Assembly: GCA_964059195.1 (NCBI GenBank)
Contig: CAXKWD010000007.1
Location: 62,806,705 to 62,870,704, forward strand
From: Ectobius pallidus
Lineage: Eukaryota > Arthropoda > Insecta > Blattodea > Ectobiidae
DNA: 64,000 bases
Reading direction: 5' to 3'
In this document: piece by piece, positions 1-10,775 of the stretch
Layout: every line of letters begins with the position of its first letter
Numbering within the stretch: position 1 is the first letter of the stretch
The notes under the pieces: generated by a model
What the model was told of the DNA's origin: nothing
Database searches by the model: none
What the model saw: the letters and a program-made list of their open reading frames with translations, nothing else
Position numbers and translations under genes: made by a program

Positions 1-674
1 CTTTTTATGGCTCATAGAGGATGTAGAATTTTGCATCCCATCGCTTGTACACAGCAAGCCTGGTAGGGGTTCAAATAAGAAGAAACAGAAATTCCGGTAA
101 CATAAAATTGTATTGTCTTTGCGGAATATTTATTTCTCACTCTCATGTTACCATAAAACCGTTTTGGGGATGAAATTAAAGAAAATATTCAATATCAGTT
201 TCATACTTTCCTCCCCAAAAACCTGCGATATAATAAGATTCATATAACCATACCTCGTATTGTTTTCTCTATGTCCAGGGTAGAGAAAGTTATGTGACTG
301 CATTATTTTCGGGAATTTCATTCTTTAATAATTATTTATAACATGAATTATATTGATAGCTTCTCTAATTTGTCAAAGTCCCGTTTCATTTATTTCCAAA
401 CCCATCTTAGACCATTGGCAACAATATGTTGTCATGTGAACTATGATTGGATTTGATAATTCTGTGTAAAAGGGATTAAGTATTCTCAAAAAAACATTTG
501 ATTTTTGGCATTTAAAATCTAAATTTTGCAAAATCCTTTCTTATTGAGCACTTACATTATGAAACGAAGGTACTGTTAAAATTCCAAGTCTCTGCCTATT
601 ATAGTTTAGGCTCTACGTTGATTCTCTGTCATTAAGTCAGTCAGTCAGGACAAACCCTTTTATGTACATAGAGA
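1..674 (-). mobile_element. Non-autonomous Helitron, partial
   Basis: Read on the minus strand, the element starts at 674 with TCTCTATGTACATAAAAGG preceded by A, the A|TC insertion signature of Helitrons, followed by TGACTGACTGAC-type sequence. Positions 674 down to 1 are collinear with the + strand copy at 23758-25930. The 3' end (hairpin plus CTRR) would lie beyond the left edge. No coding capacity is visible. This copy lacks the two insertions present in its partner, so it serves as an unoccupied reference. Confidence 0.75.
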
Positions 675-2867
675 TGACTAGTACGCAGTACTACTAAATT
701 TTTATCAACAGAATATTTTTTAACCTTGTAACGACCATCAATCAATAGATGTGAATAATATTTTATTGTTAATTCTTACTGACATGGAAACTACACGCAT
801 AGGCCTACACACATAGGCCTATTTTATTAGTTAATTTCAAAGAAAACCCGAGTGGTTTGTGCATTTCATTTTAAGTAGAAATTTGAGGGTATAAGGTGAA
901 TAAATTTATTAATTGATCATAATTGACCCTCAAAGGTAAAAAGGTGAAATTCATCAATTGATGAAAGATGCTGTTGAACTTAGTGTTCCATCATCATTGA
1001 ATTTAATTTAATTTGTATTATTATTACATGTATTTTTTATCTAAAAAGTTTCATTAATATTTAATAAATATTTTCAGTAAAGGTATATTTGTCATATTTG
1101 GCTTGCTAATTTATATTCGTTGTTTATTAAAATGTATATTTATATGAATTTAAGAATGGTTGTATAATGGAAACATCGCGCAGCGCGATTCACTTGTTGA
1201 ATTGTAATTGGAGTCTTCCCCACTATAGTCAAGCAGCACAGTGTTGCAAATTACTTTAGTTCCCCCCAGAATGTCACTAACATTACTAGGATTCACTAAG
1301 TTCTTGATTATACTATTTTCGCAACATGTATTCCAAATTTGATTTGGAGTTTAAAGACTTGACACTAGTAATTGGCCAAATTTATGAAGGGAACATTTGG
1401 CGTTAGCTCAATCAACCATAAATGAAAAGTGCGTTGTTCGTTGGTCAAGTTGTTTCGTTTGTACATATCATACAGAATTCTCAATGAAACATTATGATTT
1501 ATGTTACATGATGTTTTATCAAGTTGGGCCTATCTTATATTGTATTATTTAAACTCGGCAATTGTTTTCATTAAAAAAGAAATTAATTATTTTGTTTAGA
1601 TCTCAGTAATATTTAATTGTGTAAAAAATGGCCATTCTGTCTTGATAAAACAATTATCCCTTATTGGTTATTGTCATTAAAAGTTTTTAGCCAATCACAT
1701 TTCAAGATGACATCATTTAATTATGATGCATTTACACTCCATATATACGAAGCCTGCGCCCTGAAGCGTTAGTCTGCCGATGGCATCATGTCTGGCTGAT
1801 TCATGCCGAGCGGTGCTCCATTACATTGCCGTTTCTTTGTTACAATACATTTTCAGTAATTCACCTAATATTGAATAATATTACTGTGAACATGTGTTGC
1901 ACAGTGTATTTCATTATATAGACATGCAAGTTATCGATACATAAACCTAACCTTAAAGTCATACAAGACTGGTATTGAATCAACCATGTGCGAATTCTGG
2001 GTCCATCAAGATGGCCGTCAACAACCATTAAACATCTTGTTTAGTGTTTCCTTACGTCAGATGATATGTAAATTAAGACACGACAACATGTTAATCTGCA
2101 ATCTTTGCCGTTACATTCAAGATAACCCTTTGCTTGTTTTATAAGAGTGCCAATTCACATAACTTCCAAATAAGTTATATATAGTTAACATGAGACGTGG
2201 TCACTTTTGTGAAGTTAAAAATTACTTCATAGTCGTTCAACATCCATACACAGTCATTCCAGTGAAGTGAATCACAAACTATCGATACTTGCTGTGGGAA
2301 ATTTACATACCTAACATTCAATTCTCAACATATGGCAATTTAACTTTATCACATAATCTAAAAAGTAGGTTAGTTATTTAATACACAGCGTCATCATTTC
2401 AGTACAGTGACATTTTAAGCATCCACAGCACCCACAATTGGTGACTTTAAATTAAAATTGCTTGAAGAGTATTTATCATCCTATTTAACAAGCAATTATT
2501 ACAAGTACTGACTGCAAGCAATCGCTGGATTACCAACTTCAACTGCAAGAAATTTCAAGAAACTCTTGAACATCAACAACAAGCAGAAGAGATTGTAATC
2601 TGGTGCAGTTCAAGATTTGTATTTGTATTTTTATGTCTTCCAGTGTAAATGAAAGTGCTTTTCATATTTATTCACTTAAACAGGCTACAAGATAGGATAA
2701 TTAATAAGTAGTGTTCAAATTAATTTGTTGATTCTTCATTTCAAGCCTTGAAGGGGTTTGCATGATTTAATTAGATTACTCCACTATACCCAGAGGCTGC
2801 AAACTTTTTCACTTAGTCTACCCAACCTTATCAAGATAATCTTTTCAACCAAGTGTATGGTTGCTCC
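675..2867. other. AT-rich intergenic or intronic stretch
   Basis: No ORF of note and no inverted termini were found here. TAGGCCTA occurs twice near 803-825. Apart from the weak promoter-like patch at 1664-1790, I see nothing in it. Confidence 0.5.
1664..1790 (+). promoter_or_regulatory. Weak promoter-like patch
   Basis: An inverted CCAAT box (ATTGG near 1666), a direct CCAAT (near 1691) and a TATA-like CATATATACG near 1739 are followed by a small GC-richer patch and an ATG near 1781. The ATG opens only about 34 codons. The order fits a polymerase II core promoter, but the pieces are short and common in AT-rich DNA, and it could belong to an unrecognised transposon. Confidence 0.18.
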
Positions 2868-3039
2868 TAAGGGTGCGTATACGACACGCAGACAGTTCGC
2901 CGCGATCCGTCTCCTGTTGGTTTTTTCAACGAACACAAAGGATTTCTGATTACATATTTGGACGTGTTGCGCTCCGTCCGTGTGTCAACATGCGTGTCAT
3001 TTTCCTCCTGCGCTCCGCTCAAGCATAAATTTGTTAATC

Positions 3040-3288
3040 ATGGTGTGGTCTGAGGAAAAGGCACTCCAGATGATAGAAGTTTATAAATCGAAACCTTTAC
3101 TATGGAATCCAAATCACAAGGACCACATCAGGAAAAATTTGAAGGAGGATGCCTGGAGGGAAATAGGTATTCAAATGAATGAGACTGCGGAGGAATGCAA
3201 GAAGAAGATGGTAAATCTGCTTTCAGCAAACCGGCATGAAAAAATGAAAGTAAACGCCAGCAAAGGTACAGGAAAAGGTAACTTATAA
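3040..3288 (+). CDS. MADF-domain (Myb/SANT-like) protein of a Harbinger element, fragment
   Basis: ATG at 3040 opens 82 codons. The start (MVWSEEKALQMIEVYKSKP), the central aromatic spacing (LLWNPNHKDH, DAWREIG) and the EECKKKMVNLL helix have the pattern of a MADF domain, a three-helix DNA-binding module. In PIF/Harbinger transposons such a protein partners the transposase at the element's ends. Here it lies inside the TAA-flanked inverted ends at 2871-4969, so I assign it to that transposon rather than to the host gene. The reading ends in a possible splice donor (AAAAG|GTAACT, GT at 3278) just before the stop codon, so this may be exon 1 of a longer accessory protein whose rest is gone. The ATG choice is supported by an in-frame MADF start; an upstream extension would be nonstandard. 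Confidence 0.6.
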   Translation: MVWSEEKALQMIEVYKSKPLLWNPNHKDHIRKNLKEDAWREIGIQMNETAEECKKKMVNLLSANRHEKMKVNASKGTGKGNL

Positions 3289-3633
3289 AATATAAATAAT
3301 GACATTGTTACACACTTTTCAATTCTTGCCTAAAAATGATTTTGTTTCGATATTTGCCGTACACCTTTTTTGTAATTGAGGACTATTTTTTTCAAAACTA
3401 GTTTTCTTCAGATATTGGCAATGTTAGTGTAGGCTAATTCTAAACCTATTGTACATCGCTTAATTAACATAGCCCTTCTTCCAGCAGAACAGTTTTGCAA
3501 AATTCGGTTTATTCCAATGACTGATGGAAACGCGTGTTGTGCCATACGCATGTTGTTTTGATTTGGAACACCTGCAACAATAACATCCGGCAGCTGTGCA
3601 CACAATGTTTATACAAAGTTCAATAATAATATT

Positions 3634-4356
3634 CAGGGCCCGGATTTAGATGACCTAATATTGTTTGTAAATGACTATAAAATGACACTAAATTTTAAAG
3701 AAAATGATTTAATAATTATAAAAAAATGACCTAAAACTGATATTTTATTTATAAAAAATTAATATTGTACACACACAGTTTTAGACTAATGTTTACATAA
3801 TTGTAAAAACTGTAAATAACTGTAATGGTGTGAATGTTCTTTTCTCACGGAAATTTATACTGGCACTGAGGCACTGGTGAGTCAACATCGGTATTTCCTT
3901 TTGTGGTCTGCCGGATTATATTGTTGTTTATTGAGGGTAAACAGTAGTTTTTACTCTCAAATCCAAGCAGGTGCCAAGTCAAAACAATAGTAATATAATA
4001 CAAAATTTTGGCTTTCTTTGATTCTCATTTCCGTCTGAGACATGACAACACTTTTCCTTCTTGCAATAAACAAACAACACTTCAAAGGAAGAACAGCTAG
4101 CGACGAAAAAAGTTAATACACTCAATGTAAATGCATGAAAATGACTAAATAAGGAAGCAAATGACACGAAAATGACAAAATAATGACGTAAAATTGAAAT
4201 AAATGCCATAGAAATATAAAATTGCATAAAATGACAAAAAACGACCTAATAAAAATGTATTTCTATAATCTAGAGTCCATGATTAGGATTTATCTACAAG
4301 TTGGCAATGCCTATGCAGCATCGATAAAAAGATATGTCATTAGAATCCGGGCCCTG
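3634..4356. mobile_element. hAT-type MITE inside the Harbinger element
   Basis: Inverted ends CAGGGCCCGGATT (3634) and AATCCGGGCCCTG (ending 4356) are flanked by near-identical octamers, ATAATATT and ATAATAAT, consistent with an 8-bp hAT duplication with one mismatch. The interior is AT-rich with recurring AAATGAC motifs and no coding sequence. Confidence 0.7.
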
Positions 4357-4365
4357 ATAATAATA

Positions 4366-4625
4366 ATCTTACTTACTTACTTACTCAATGACAATAGACA
4401 ATTCCTCAACAAGCTAATTGAATATTATCTATCTTATGGAACCCGAAGGTTCATTGCCGCGCTCACCTGAGTCCGCCATTCAACCCTAATCTGTGCTAAC
4501 TCCATCCAATCATCCCTAGCAAATCCTACTTCCCTTAAATACATTTTAAGATTGTCCTCCCACCTACGCCTAGGTCTTCTGCGTGGTCTTTTCCCTTCGG
4601 GTCTCCCAGTCAATACTTTTGATAT
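4366..4625 (-). pseudogene. 3' fragment of a LINE reverse transcriptase
   Basis: On the minus strand the sequence encodes the end of a non-LTR retrotransposon polyprotein: a GRPRRRWED-like basic stretch (read as RPRRRPRRRWEDNLKMYL), then REVGFARDDWMELAQ and a final SAAMNLRVP. It ends in a (TAAG)n tail, seen on + as ACTTACTTACTTACTT at about 4370. The same family recurs at 45619-46100. It is 5'-truncated and abuts an (AAT)n microsatellite. Confidence 0.7.
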
Positions 4626-4627
4626 AT

Positions 4628-4740
4628 TTAATAATAATAATAACAATAATAATAATAACACAATAATAACAATAATAATAACACAATAATAACCATAATA
4701 TCATTATTATTATTGTTATTAATTTCATTATTATTATTGA
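4628..4740. repeat. (AAT)n-type microsatellite
   Basis: Imperfect runs of AATAAT and ATTATT with interspersed CAATAA units change strand near 4705, giving a short AT-only palindrome-like tract. Confidence 0.8.
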
Positions 4741-5157
4741 GTTAAATTTTAATATCACTATATTAGGGTTATTGTCATGTTGATGGGCCGTGATATGATT
4801 TGATATGATATGAAGACATGATTGCTAGTACATGCGTGGTGGGTGAAAAATCACTGCTGGTGGTTCGCAGTATGTTCGTCGCTTTCCTATGGATAATTCC
4901 AACGAACTGTTCGCGTGTCAACACGCAGACAGAGCGGAACGCGAGAGGAGCGCAAATGTATACGCACCCTAAGACCGTAATGTGCAGTTAAACATTGCAA
5001 CATTGATTCATTTTTCTGGCTTACTACTAAAATTTTGATTAGCTGTGGGATTTGAATTTTTTAGTTTTCAAGACTGTGTTTTATAGTTCTGTATTACAAC
5101 TCCTTTTTACTTTACAGTATTCTTCCCCTTCCATCTATGTATGTTACGAAAATACTA

Positions 5158-5534
5158 CAGTAAAGTCCTGCTAATCCAGACTAGATGAGACCGGATCACC
5201 GGATTAAATTGAATTTGACTTAAAATGCACATACTGCACTGTAATACAAGCTTTAGATGGTAAAACTATAAAAATTGATATATTTTCATAAATGTAACTT
5301 TCCCTACAACTTAATTTTAGTTTTAATAGTACCACTGTGTGTGTAGACCTATAAAAATTGATATTTTTTCATAAATATAAAACTTAATTTTAATAGTAGT
5401 TTTTAACCTATGAACTGATGTAGTACCAAAACAAAACATCTTTGTGATTAAAATTCAAAATTTACTGATTGTTCGTCTGTCCAGATTAACCTGATATCCA
5501 AATGAGCGGAGTCCAGATTAGTGGGATTCTACTG
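5158..5534. mobile_element. pogo/Tigger-like MITE
   Basis: Inverted ends CAGTAAAGTCCTGCTAAT (5158) and ATTAGTGGGATTCTACTG (ending 5534) are flanked by TA on both sides (5156-5157 and 5535-5536). The ends resemble pogo/Tigger termini of the form CAGTAGAATCCC. No coding capacity. It ends 58 bp upstream of the exon at 5592, close enough to overlap branch-point territory. Confidence 0.75.
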
Positions 5535-5591
5535 TAATACTGTACCTCATTTTCAGTTTGTGTATAAAAGATGTGGTGTTTTGTTTTGCAG

Positions 5592-5771
5592 ATATTCTTA
5601 TTGCTGACAAGTACAGCTGGATTGATCCCTTATCTAATGTTGATGATAGAAAACAAATAACCTCTTATCCTAAAATATGTAGTGAGGATGTTGATAACGT
5701 GAAGAGTATAGAAATTGCTCCTCCTGCATTTTCATTGGAATCAGCTTTGGAAGATCTTGTTACACTAACTG
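5592..5771 (+). CDS. Host-gene exon (first visible), tentative SHLD2-like
   Basis: The 180-nt exon is bounded by a pyrimidine-rich acceptor (TTGTTTTGCAG) and a consensus donor (CTG|GTGAGT). The open frame reads DILIADKYSWIDPLSN at the start and FSLESALEDLVTLTG at the end; it begins and ends in phase 1. The reading is acidic, non-repetitive and has balanced codon use, unlike the transposon debris around it. It joins in phase to the zinc-ribbon exon at 33735 (VTLTG then VVVSVDEE). Upstream exons must lie outside the window. The resemblance to the C-terminal part of shieldin subunit 2 (SHLD2/FAM35A) is from memory of the family pattern and is tentative. That it is a real exon is better supported than its name. 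Confidence 0.6.
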
Positions 5772-6409
5772 GTGAGTTTGTAGAGGGATCAAATAGTCGT
5801 CGTTCTGACAGAAGTCACTAACTCCAAAAATGTCCATTTTGAGTTAAATTTATTTCTACATTGATGAAAGGATGCTTTATAGGCAAGTAGAACTTACTAA
5901 TTAATATCCTGACCTGTTTCCGTGGAACTAATACCTACATTTTCACTAAGTCTGCAATACAATGATTTATTCAAACTTTAAAACAACTGAATCTCAAAAC
6001 TAAAATTTTGTATTTAGTGGCTTCTGCCAGAACAACTATGAAATCATGGTATCGATGGTCATGAATACAATAATTAAATTTGATTTATATTAAGGCTAAT
6101 ATATCCCAATTGTGTGAAAGATATCAGATACATACCCGTTACACCAGAAACACTAACAATGTGGATATTCCATATTCAAGACTAACTAGAATACCCAAGA
6201 CTTATAAACAAGTAGGCATGAAACTTTATATGTTACATCCTAGCGTACAAGCTCTTTCCATGACTCCCTATAAAACTTAATTGAAAAACATACTTGTGAG
6301 TAATGTTATTTATGATATTAAAGAATTTGAAGACGATTTAGTTTTGTTTAATTTACACTGTATATCTAATAAATTATTATAATATATTAGACAGTAATAT
6401 TGTAATTAT

Positions 6410-6800
6410 TAAGTGCCAGAATGGTACTTTATAAGATTGTATAAAGGGGACAGGAAAATGTCTGTATGTCTATCCGTAAGTAAGTAATTTACTGTCATAA
6501 ACATTTACAAAATAGCTTAAAAGCTGCTAAACTGGTGACTCGTCAAAAAAAAGAAGAAGAAGAAGAAAATATAATGGTATAATACTAGTGCTATATACCC
6601 ATACCCATATATAGGTATACAAATACAGATTTGGAAAAATGTGAAATATGAGATGAAACACGCGAAAACTCAAATACGCTTTATCGGATTTCCATGAAAC
6701 TTGATATACACATTTATAACATCCATGGGAAGAAGCTTATTGATATTGGACCTAATCGATTGATCAGTACCGGAGTAAAGCCCAGTTTAGTGCCTTAGAA
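6410..6800 (+). repeat. Dispersed repeat, copy 1 (pair with 26783-26970)
   Basis: AGTGCCAGAATGGTACTTT begins a stretch that reappears at 26785. Both copies continue through AAATGTCTGT, then CTCAAATA, ATGAAACTT and AACRTCCATRGG in the same order. No inverted ends or coding sequence were seen, so the family is unknown. A (GAA)n tract lies at about 6549-6570. Confidence 0.5.
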
Positions 6801-6960
6801 AGAATTTGCATTTATCAAATGCAAATCAGTTATCATGACAACATATTGTTCTAGAGTTTACATATACGACTTTGGAAGTTGCAATACATTTAGCTTTGAC
6901 AAATAACACTATTCCTTCACATATGCTTATCAAACTTGACTGTTAAACTGAACTGAATGA

Positions 6961-7029
6961 GGTGGCCGAGATGTTAGCGTCTTGGACTCTCATTCTGGAA
7001 GTCCCTGGTTCAAAACTTTTAGCAGGCCA
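6961..7029 (+). repeat. tRNA-like sequence, probable SINE head
   Basis: GGTGGCCGAGATG resembles an A box and GGTTCAAAACT a B box, about 50 bases apart. The end pairs weakly (GGTGGCC with AGGCCA). It lacks a good acceptor stem and is followed by a T-rich low-complexity tract, so a tRNA-derived SINE or tRNA pseudogene is likelier than a functional tRNA. Confidence 0.4.
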
Positions 7030-7039
7030 ATTTTATTTT

Positions 7040-7330
7040 ATTTTATTTTTTTTTAATTTTTTTATTTATTTATTTTTTAATGTGAGTGTGCGATTGTCAA
7101 GATATCACAAATATTTATAGTTCTACTGATGCTGGACACTGTTAATCTGATTTTTAAAGAAAACTAAACCTTTTTTCTTCCATAAGTCCTGCTTAATGAA
7201 TCAATCTGGAGCTTAACTCAGAAATCGATTTTAAAAAATTCAATTTTCTGCATACAATAATTGCAGTTTTCACTGATTAAACAAAAGCATTTGTTACACC
7301 AGTTTACCTGATTTTATTATTTTTACTTTT
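7040..7330 (+). repeat. Dispersed repeat, copy 1 (pair with 50600-50800)
   Basis: GTGCGATTGTCAAGATATCAC, TCTGCATA and GTTTACCTGATTTTATTAT appear in the same order and spacing at 50630-50790. A related GTTTACCTGATTTTATTTTA occurs at about 30518. Family unknown. Confidence 0.5.
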
Positions 7331-8470
7331 GTAAATATTTGTAACACTTTATTTTGTAAAATATTGTATTTATTGTTCTTAATTTTTATTGTATATTACT
7401 CATTAATATACATTGTATCTTGTAGCTTTGACGAGGTATAATGCAACTTATGTTGCCTAATGATCAATAAAGCAAATTTCTGGATATCTTTTGGTAATAA
7501 TATGCAGTAGAAGTTTTTTATTTAATAATATTTCCTAAATAACTGTTGGCTGCTTAAAACAGAGGGCAAAACATTTTACTTTCAAAATATTGCCCTGGAT
7601 AGAACCCACAAGAAAGTTGGTTAGTATTAAAAATATCTGTGATACGATTGATGTAAACAGAGATTGAGTGGCACCTAAATATCGACATTAAATCTTTCAA
7701 TGCTGAAAAAGCAACAGGGTGGTATACTTTTTGTAATCCAATCTTCCTGCTGAAGTCTGAGGAATAGTACCTCATGTTCCTACGATAAAACTGATGAATA
7801 GGTGGTATTTATCTTTGTAGAATTCATGGCTCATATGTAGCCACTTTTCATTGTCCACTTCCTCAAGCTAGTTTTTTATGGTCCTCGATACTTACTGTAG
7901 GAATGTTGGGGCTTGAAAGCAATAATTTTAGCTCCCTTTAGTTGTAAGACCATGTACTTTTGCAAGCAAGTTGCAGCCTTTAAATGTGCTAAACTTTTAT
8001 TTAAAAATTACTGCTTGCGAATTTTACTTGTTTATAGTTACATGTCCATCATATTACACAGTGCCATCAATAAATCCCTCTGTTTATGTTAACCACCTAG
8101 GTAAAGGTTAGTATTTCTCCCTATCTTCCTTTCAGACTCATAGCAGGTATACCAGAGTAGGCCATGTTAACTATTAGTGTGCATCTGTTTTCTATTGTTA
8201 ATGTGTTTATGGCATATAATAATTTCAACTGATATTCATGCCAGGTATTCTCCGGTTTTCTCAGCTGTTTCGTAACCGGGGTAAAAGTAATATCCGGGTA
8301 TTCTAAGAAAACTTGTGCACCATTGCTACAATACCGTGGTTTCCAAACACTCAAATATATTGAGGTTACTCTGCCACGAATCCATTCCCATTGATAAATT
8401 TTGTGTTGGTTTCTTCCATGGCCGCTAGTTTCTCTCTCTCTGCACGTCTGCCAGTCACAGTGGCTCGCGT

Positions 8471-8745
8471 AGGCTATTGGTTCTCCAAATTTCATTTATT
8501 TGTTGCCTTATTGTTCAGTAATAAATGTTCATAAGGATAAAATGGAATATTATATTGGGTATGTATGTCTGACTTTGAATTCAAACACCATAGATACTGT
8601 AACAATCGTGAAAATGAGTTGATTATGCCTACTACTCGATGGACCTGGTTTGGTTGAGGTCATTTCAACGGATGTTACAGTACAGTTTTTGCAAACATGT
8701 GCCTTAGTTCTTTCTTCAAATAGATCCCACTTGTCTGTATATTTC
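8471..8745 (+). repeat. Duplicated repeat unit, copy A
   Basis: This unit runs from ATTGGTTCTCCAAAT to AGATCCCACTTGTCTG. It aligns to copy B, which starts at about 9011 and has been split by the BEL element: B resumes at 22806 with AAGGTCATTTCAATCGATG and AGATCCCACCTGTCTC. The two units are about 540 bp apart in direct orientation. Minus-strand ORFs crossing the region are unrecognised and probably accidental. Confidence 0.7.
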
Positions 8746-9010
8746 AATAAAATAACATTGATGTTTTAAAGAATAATTCTCACATGTGTGCAATCCAAGG
8801 CAACCTTGCCAAGGCAAAGCAACACCACGATTCGACATAGCCTCGCTTTTATTCCCGTACGACTAGTAGAAATTTTAGGTTCAAAGTCATGTACATCCAT
8901 AAAAGGGCTGTTATAATTATGTTTGTGTACGTGCATACCCTATATACCCTATATACTGTTACACAGGCTATATCGTGGTGCATGCAGCCATTCACTGTAA
9001 ATTTGGCCTA

Positions 9011-9203
9011 GGACCACTGGTTTTCCATATTTCATTTATTTATTACCTTATCGTTCAGTAATAAATGTTCATAGGGATAAAATGGAATATTATATTGTGT
9101 ATATATGTCGTCTGAATTCAAACACCATAGATACTGTACCGATCGTAAAAATGAGTTGGTTACACCTACTACAACCGGATGGACCTGGTTTGGTTGAGGG
9201 AGG
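9011..9203 (+). repeat. Duplicated repeat unit, copy B (left half)
   Basis: Copy B matches 8471-8655 up to GGACCTGGTTTGGTTGAGG and is then interrupted by the BEL/Pao long terminal repeat at 9204. Its right half continues at 22806-22905. The last five bases, GGAGG, are the left target duplication of the BEL insertion. Confidence 0.7.
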
Positions 9204-10124
9204 TGATAGGGAATGGAACGAAAACCCGGTCCGAGAGGAGCAAATGTTAGGGTTCAGGTTCTAGAGGAACAAATGTTCGGGACGTAGTGAAACAATGTAT
9301 GTGCAATACATAGGAAAATTTCTCTGAGAAGCGGAGGACCATTTAGAGCAAGAGTGGACTATATCACGAGGACACTGGGTACAGAGATCTCAGGAATCAT
9401 ATTGTTTTAACAATCTAGCATGTAATGAAAAACTTTGCACTTTATTAATACTTGTAAACACTCGAAGAAATAATATATATGAACACTGAATAATAATTAA
9501 AGAAACACGTTGAAACAATGAACTGGAAATTGGCGCGAATAGTGTTGCACCATTGGAAGTAATTTAGTAAATTTTGTATTTTACCAATGAGTTATATCTC
9601 AAATTAAAGGTAATAAAATTTACTGTAAATTGAATATATTTAAAGTTATTAGCACTTGATTGTTCACGTAATATAGCTTCTTGGTTAACTGATGACGTCA
9701 CACGCTATGTACTTACGTGGAGCTTGCAAGTGAATCTAATGCACTTTGAATATTAAAAAATGCGTAAATTATATTGGATAATTTACTTGGATTGAATAAA
9801 ACTTGAAATGAAGTTTATTCCTACGATTTCTAGTATGAATACAAAGGGCGCGAAGAGGCCTTTGTTACTAGTAAATCAGAGCAGTATCAGAACGCGACTT
9901 GTCCGTGTAACTGCAGGCTTAATACAGATGAGGCTTCCTGACGCTCTTCGAGGCGTCCTTACAGGGGGAATACCCGTCACAAAGAACTCGTGATCAGGAT
10001 ATGATGTAATATACGCCTACTCAACTTAATACTTGGCGCAAGAAAATCTAGCGGATGATTTGAATTAAAACTATTCACTACACATAATAAATATGCTGGG
10101 AAAAACCCTTAGCTTGCGTGAACA
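9204..10124 (-). repeat. 3' LTR of the BEL element
   Basis: Starts TGATAGGGAATGG and ends GCGTGAACA on the + strand. It aligns end to end with 21880-22800, with five substitutions seen by eye (for example T/G near 9405 and C/T near 9894). Confidence 0.92.
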
Positions 10125-10775
10125 TACTCCGCGCCTTTGACGTATAACGTCAATAAAAAACATAACAGGAATGCAAGCTATAATGGAAAAGACACTTATA
10201 TATACACAAAACCATCACTGATTCTAATTGGATGTATACATGTGATATGTGTTGGAAAATATTACTTCTTACATATATTGCAAGAATATGATATTGAATA
10301 GAAAAGCACTGATTTCACTATTTACATTGAAGCACTGACTCTACGCTAATTAGACTGGAACCACACGTAAGGTTGTGAAGGTCTAAGTGAATGATGGCTG
10401 GAATCCAAACTGTTGTTGTAACATCTATAAGTGAAGACTTCGACTTGTGCACAACAGCTGACTCAGGTACATGTAGTGTAGATCAGGTGGCTTGTTGAAA
10501 CACAATCTGTAGAAACTTGTTGAAGAAATGCGTGATGATTTCTTTATATCATTCAGGGCACAGCTGATGATCTTATATTACTAACATGGTATCTTGCCAT
10601 AATGGAGAAAGACCATTGGATAAACATTAAGTGAGTTTATAACACAAACAGTGCTAAAGAATAGCTTTCTTACATATATCACAGTGTAACGGTTTGGCTA
10701 TCTTTTCATAGTTCTTACAGACATAATAGCTCTCTAACTGGATATATGCAGATGATGCAAGTAAATAGCTTTTCA
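10125..10775 (-). other. BEL region between gag and 3' LTR
   Basis: Reading the minus strand, there is no ORF of note between the gag stop and the LTR, where pol would be expected. Next to the LTR the minus strand reads AAAGGCGCGGAG, a purine-rich stretch that could serve as the polypurine tract. The missing pol is a deletion or an ancestral loss rather than truncation at an end. Confidence 0.6.

Larger units (their letters stand above)
2871..4969. mobile_element. PIF/Harbinger-type DNA transposon, non-autonomous
   Basis: Inverted ends GGGTGCGTATAC (2871) and GTATACGCACCC (ending 4969) are directly flanked by TAA (2868-2870 and 4970-4972), the 3-bp duplication typical of PIF/Harbinger. The subterminal parts are also inverted (GCAGACAG and CTGTCTGC; GTGTCAACA and TGTTGACAC). 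It carries a MADF-domain ORF, as Harbinger elements often do for their DNA-binding accessory protein, but no transposase. A hAT MITE and a LINE tail with a microsatellite have been inserted in it. Confidence 0.85.

Noticed and set aside
3040..3288. MADF ORF as the first exon of the host gene
   Set aside because: It lies inside TAA-flanked Harbinger inverted ends and is a known type of Harbinger accessory gene. Its donor is phase-compatible with the exon at 5592, so I kept exonisation only as a finding.
8121..8495. 124-codon minus-strand ORF
   Set aside because: No recognisable domain, no splice signals, and it abuts a duplicated repeat; nothing supports coding.
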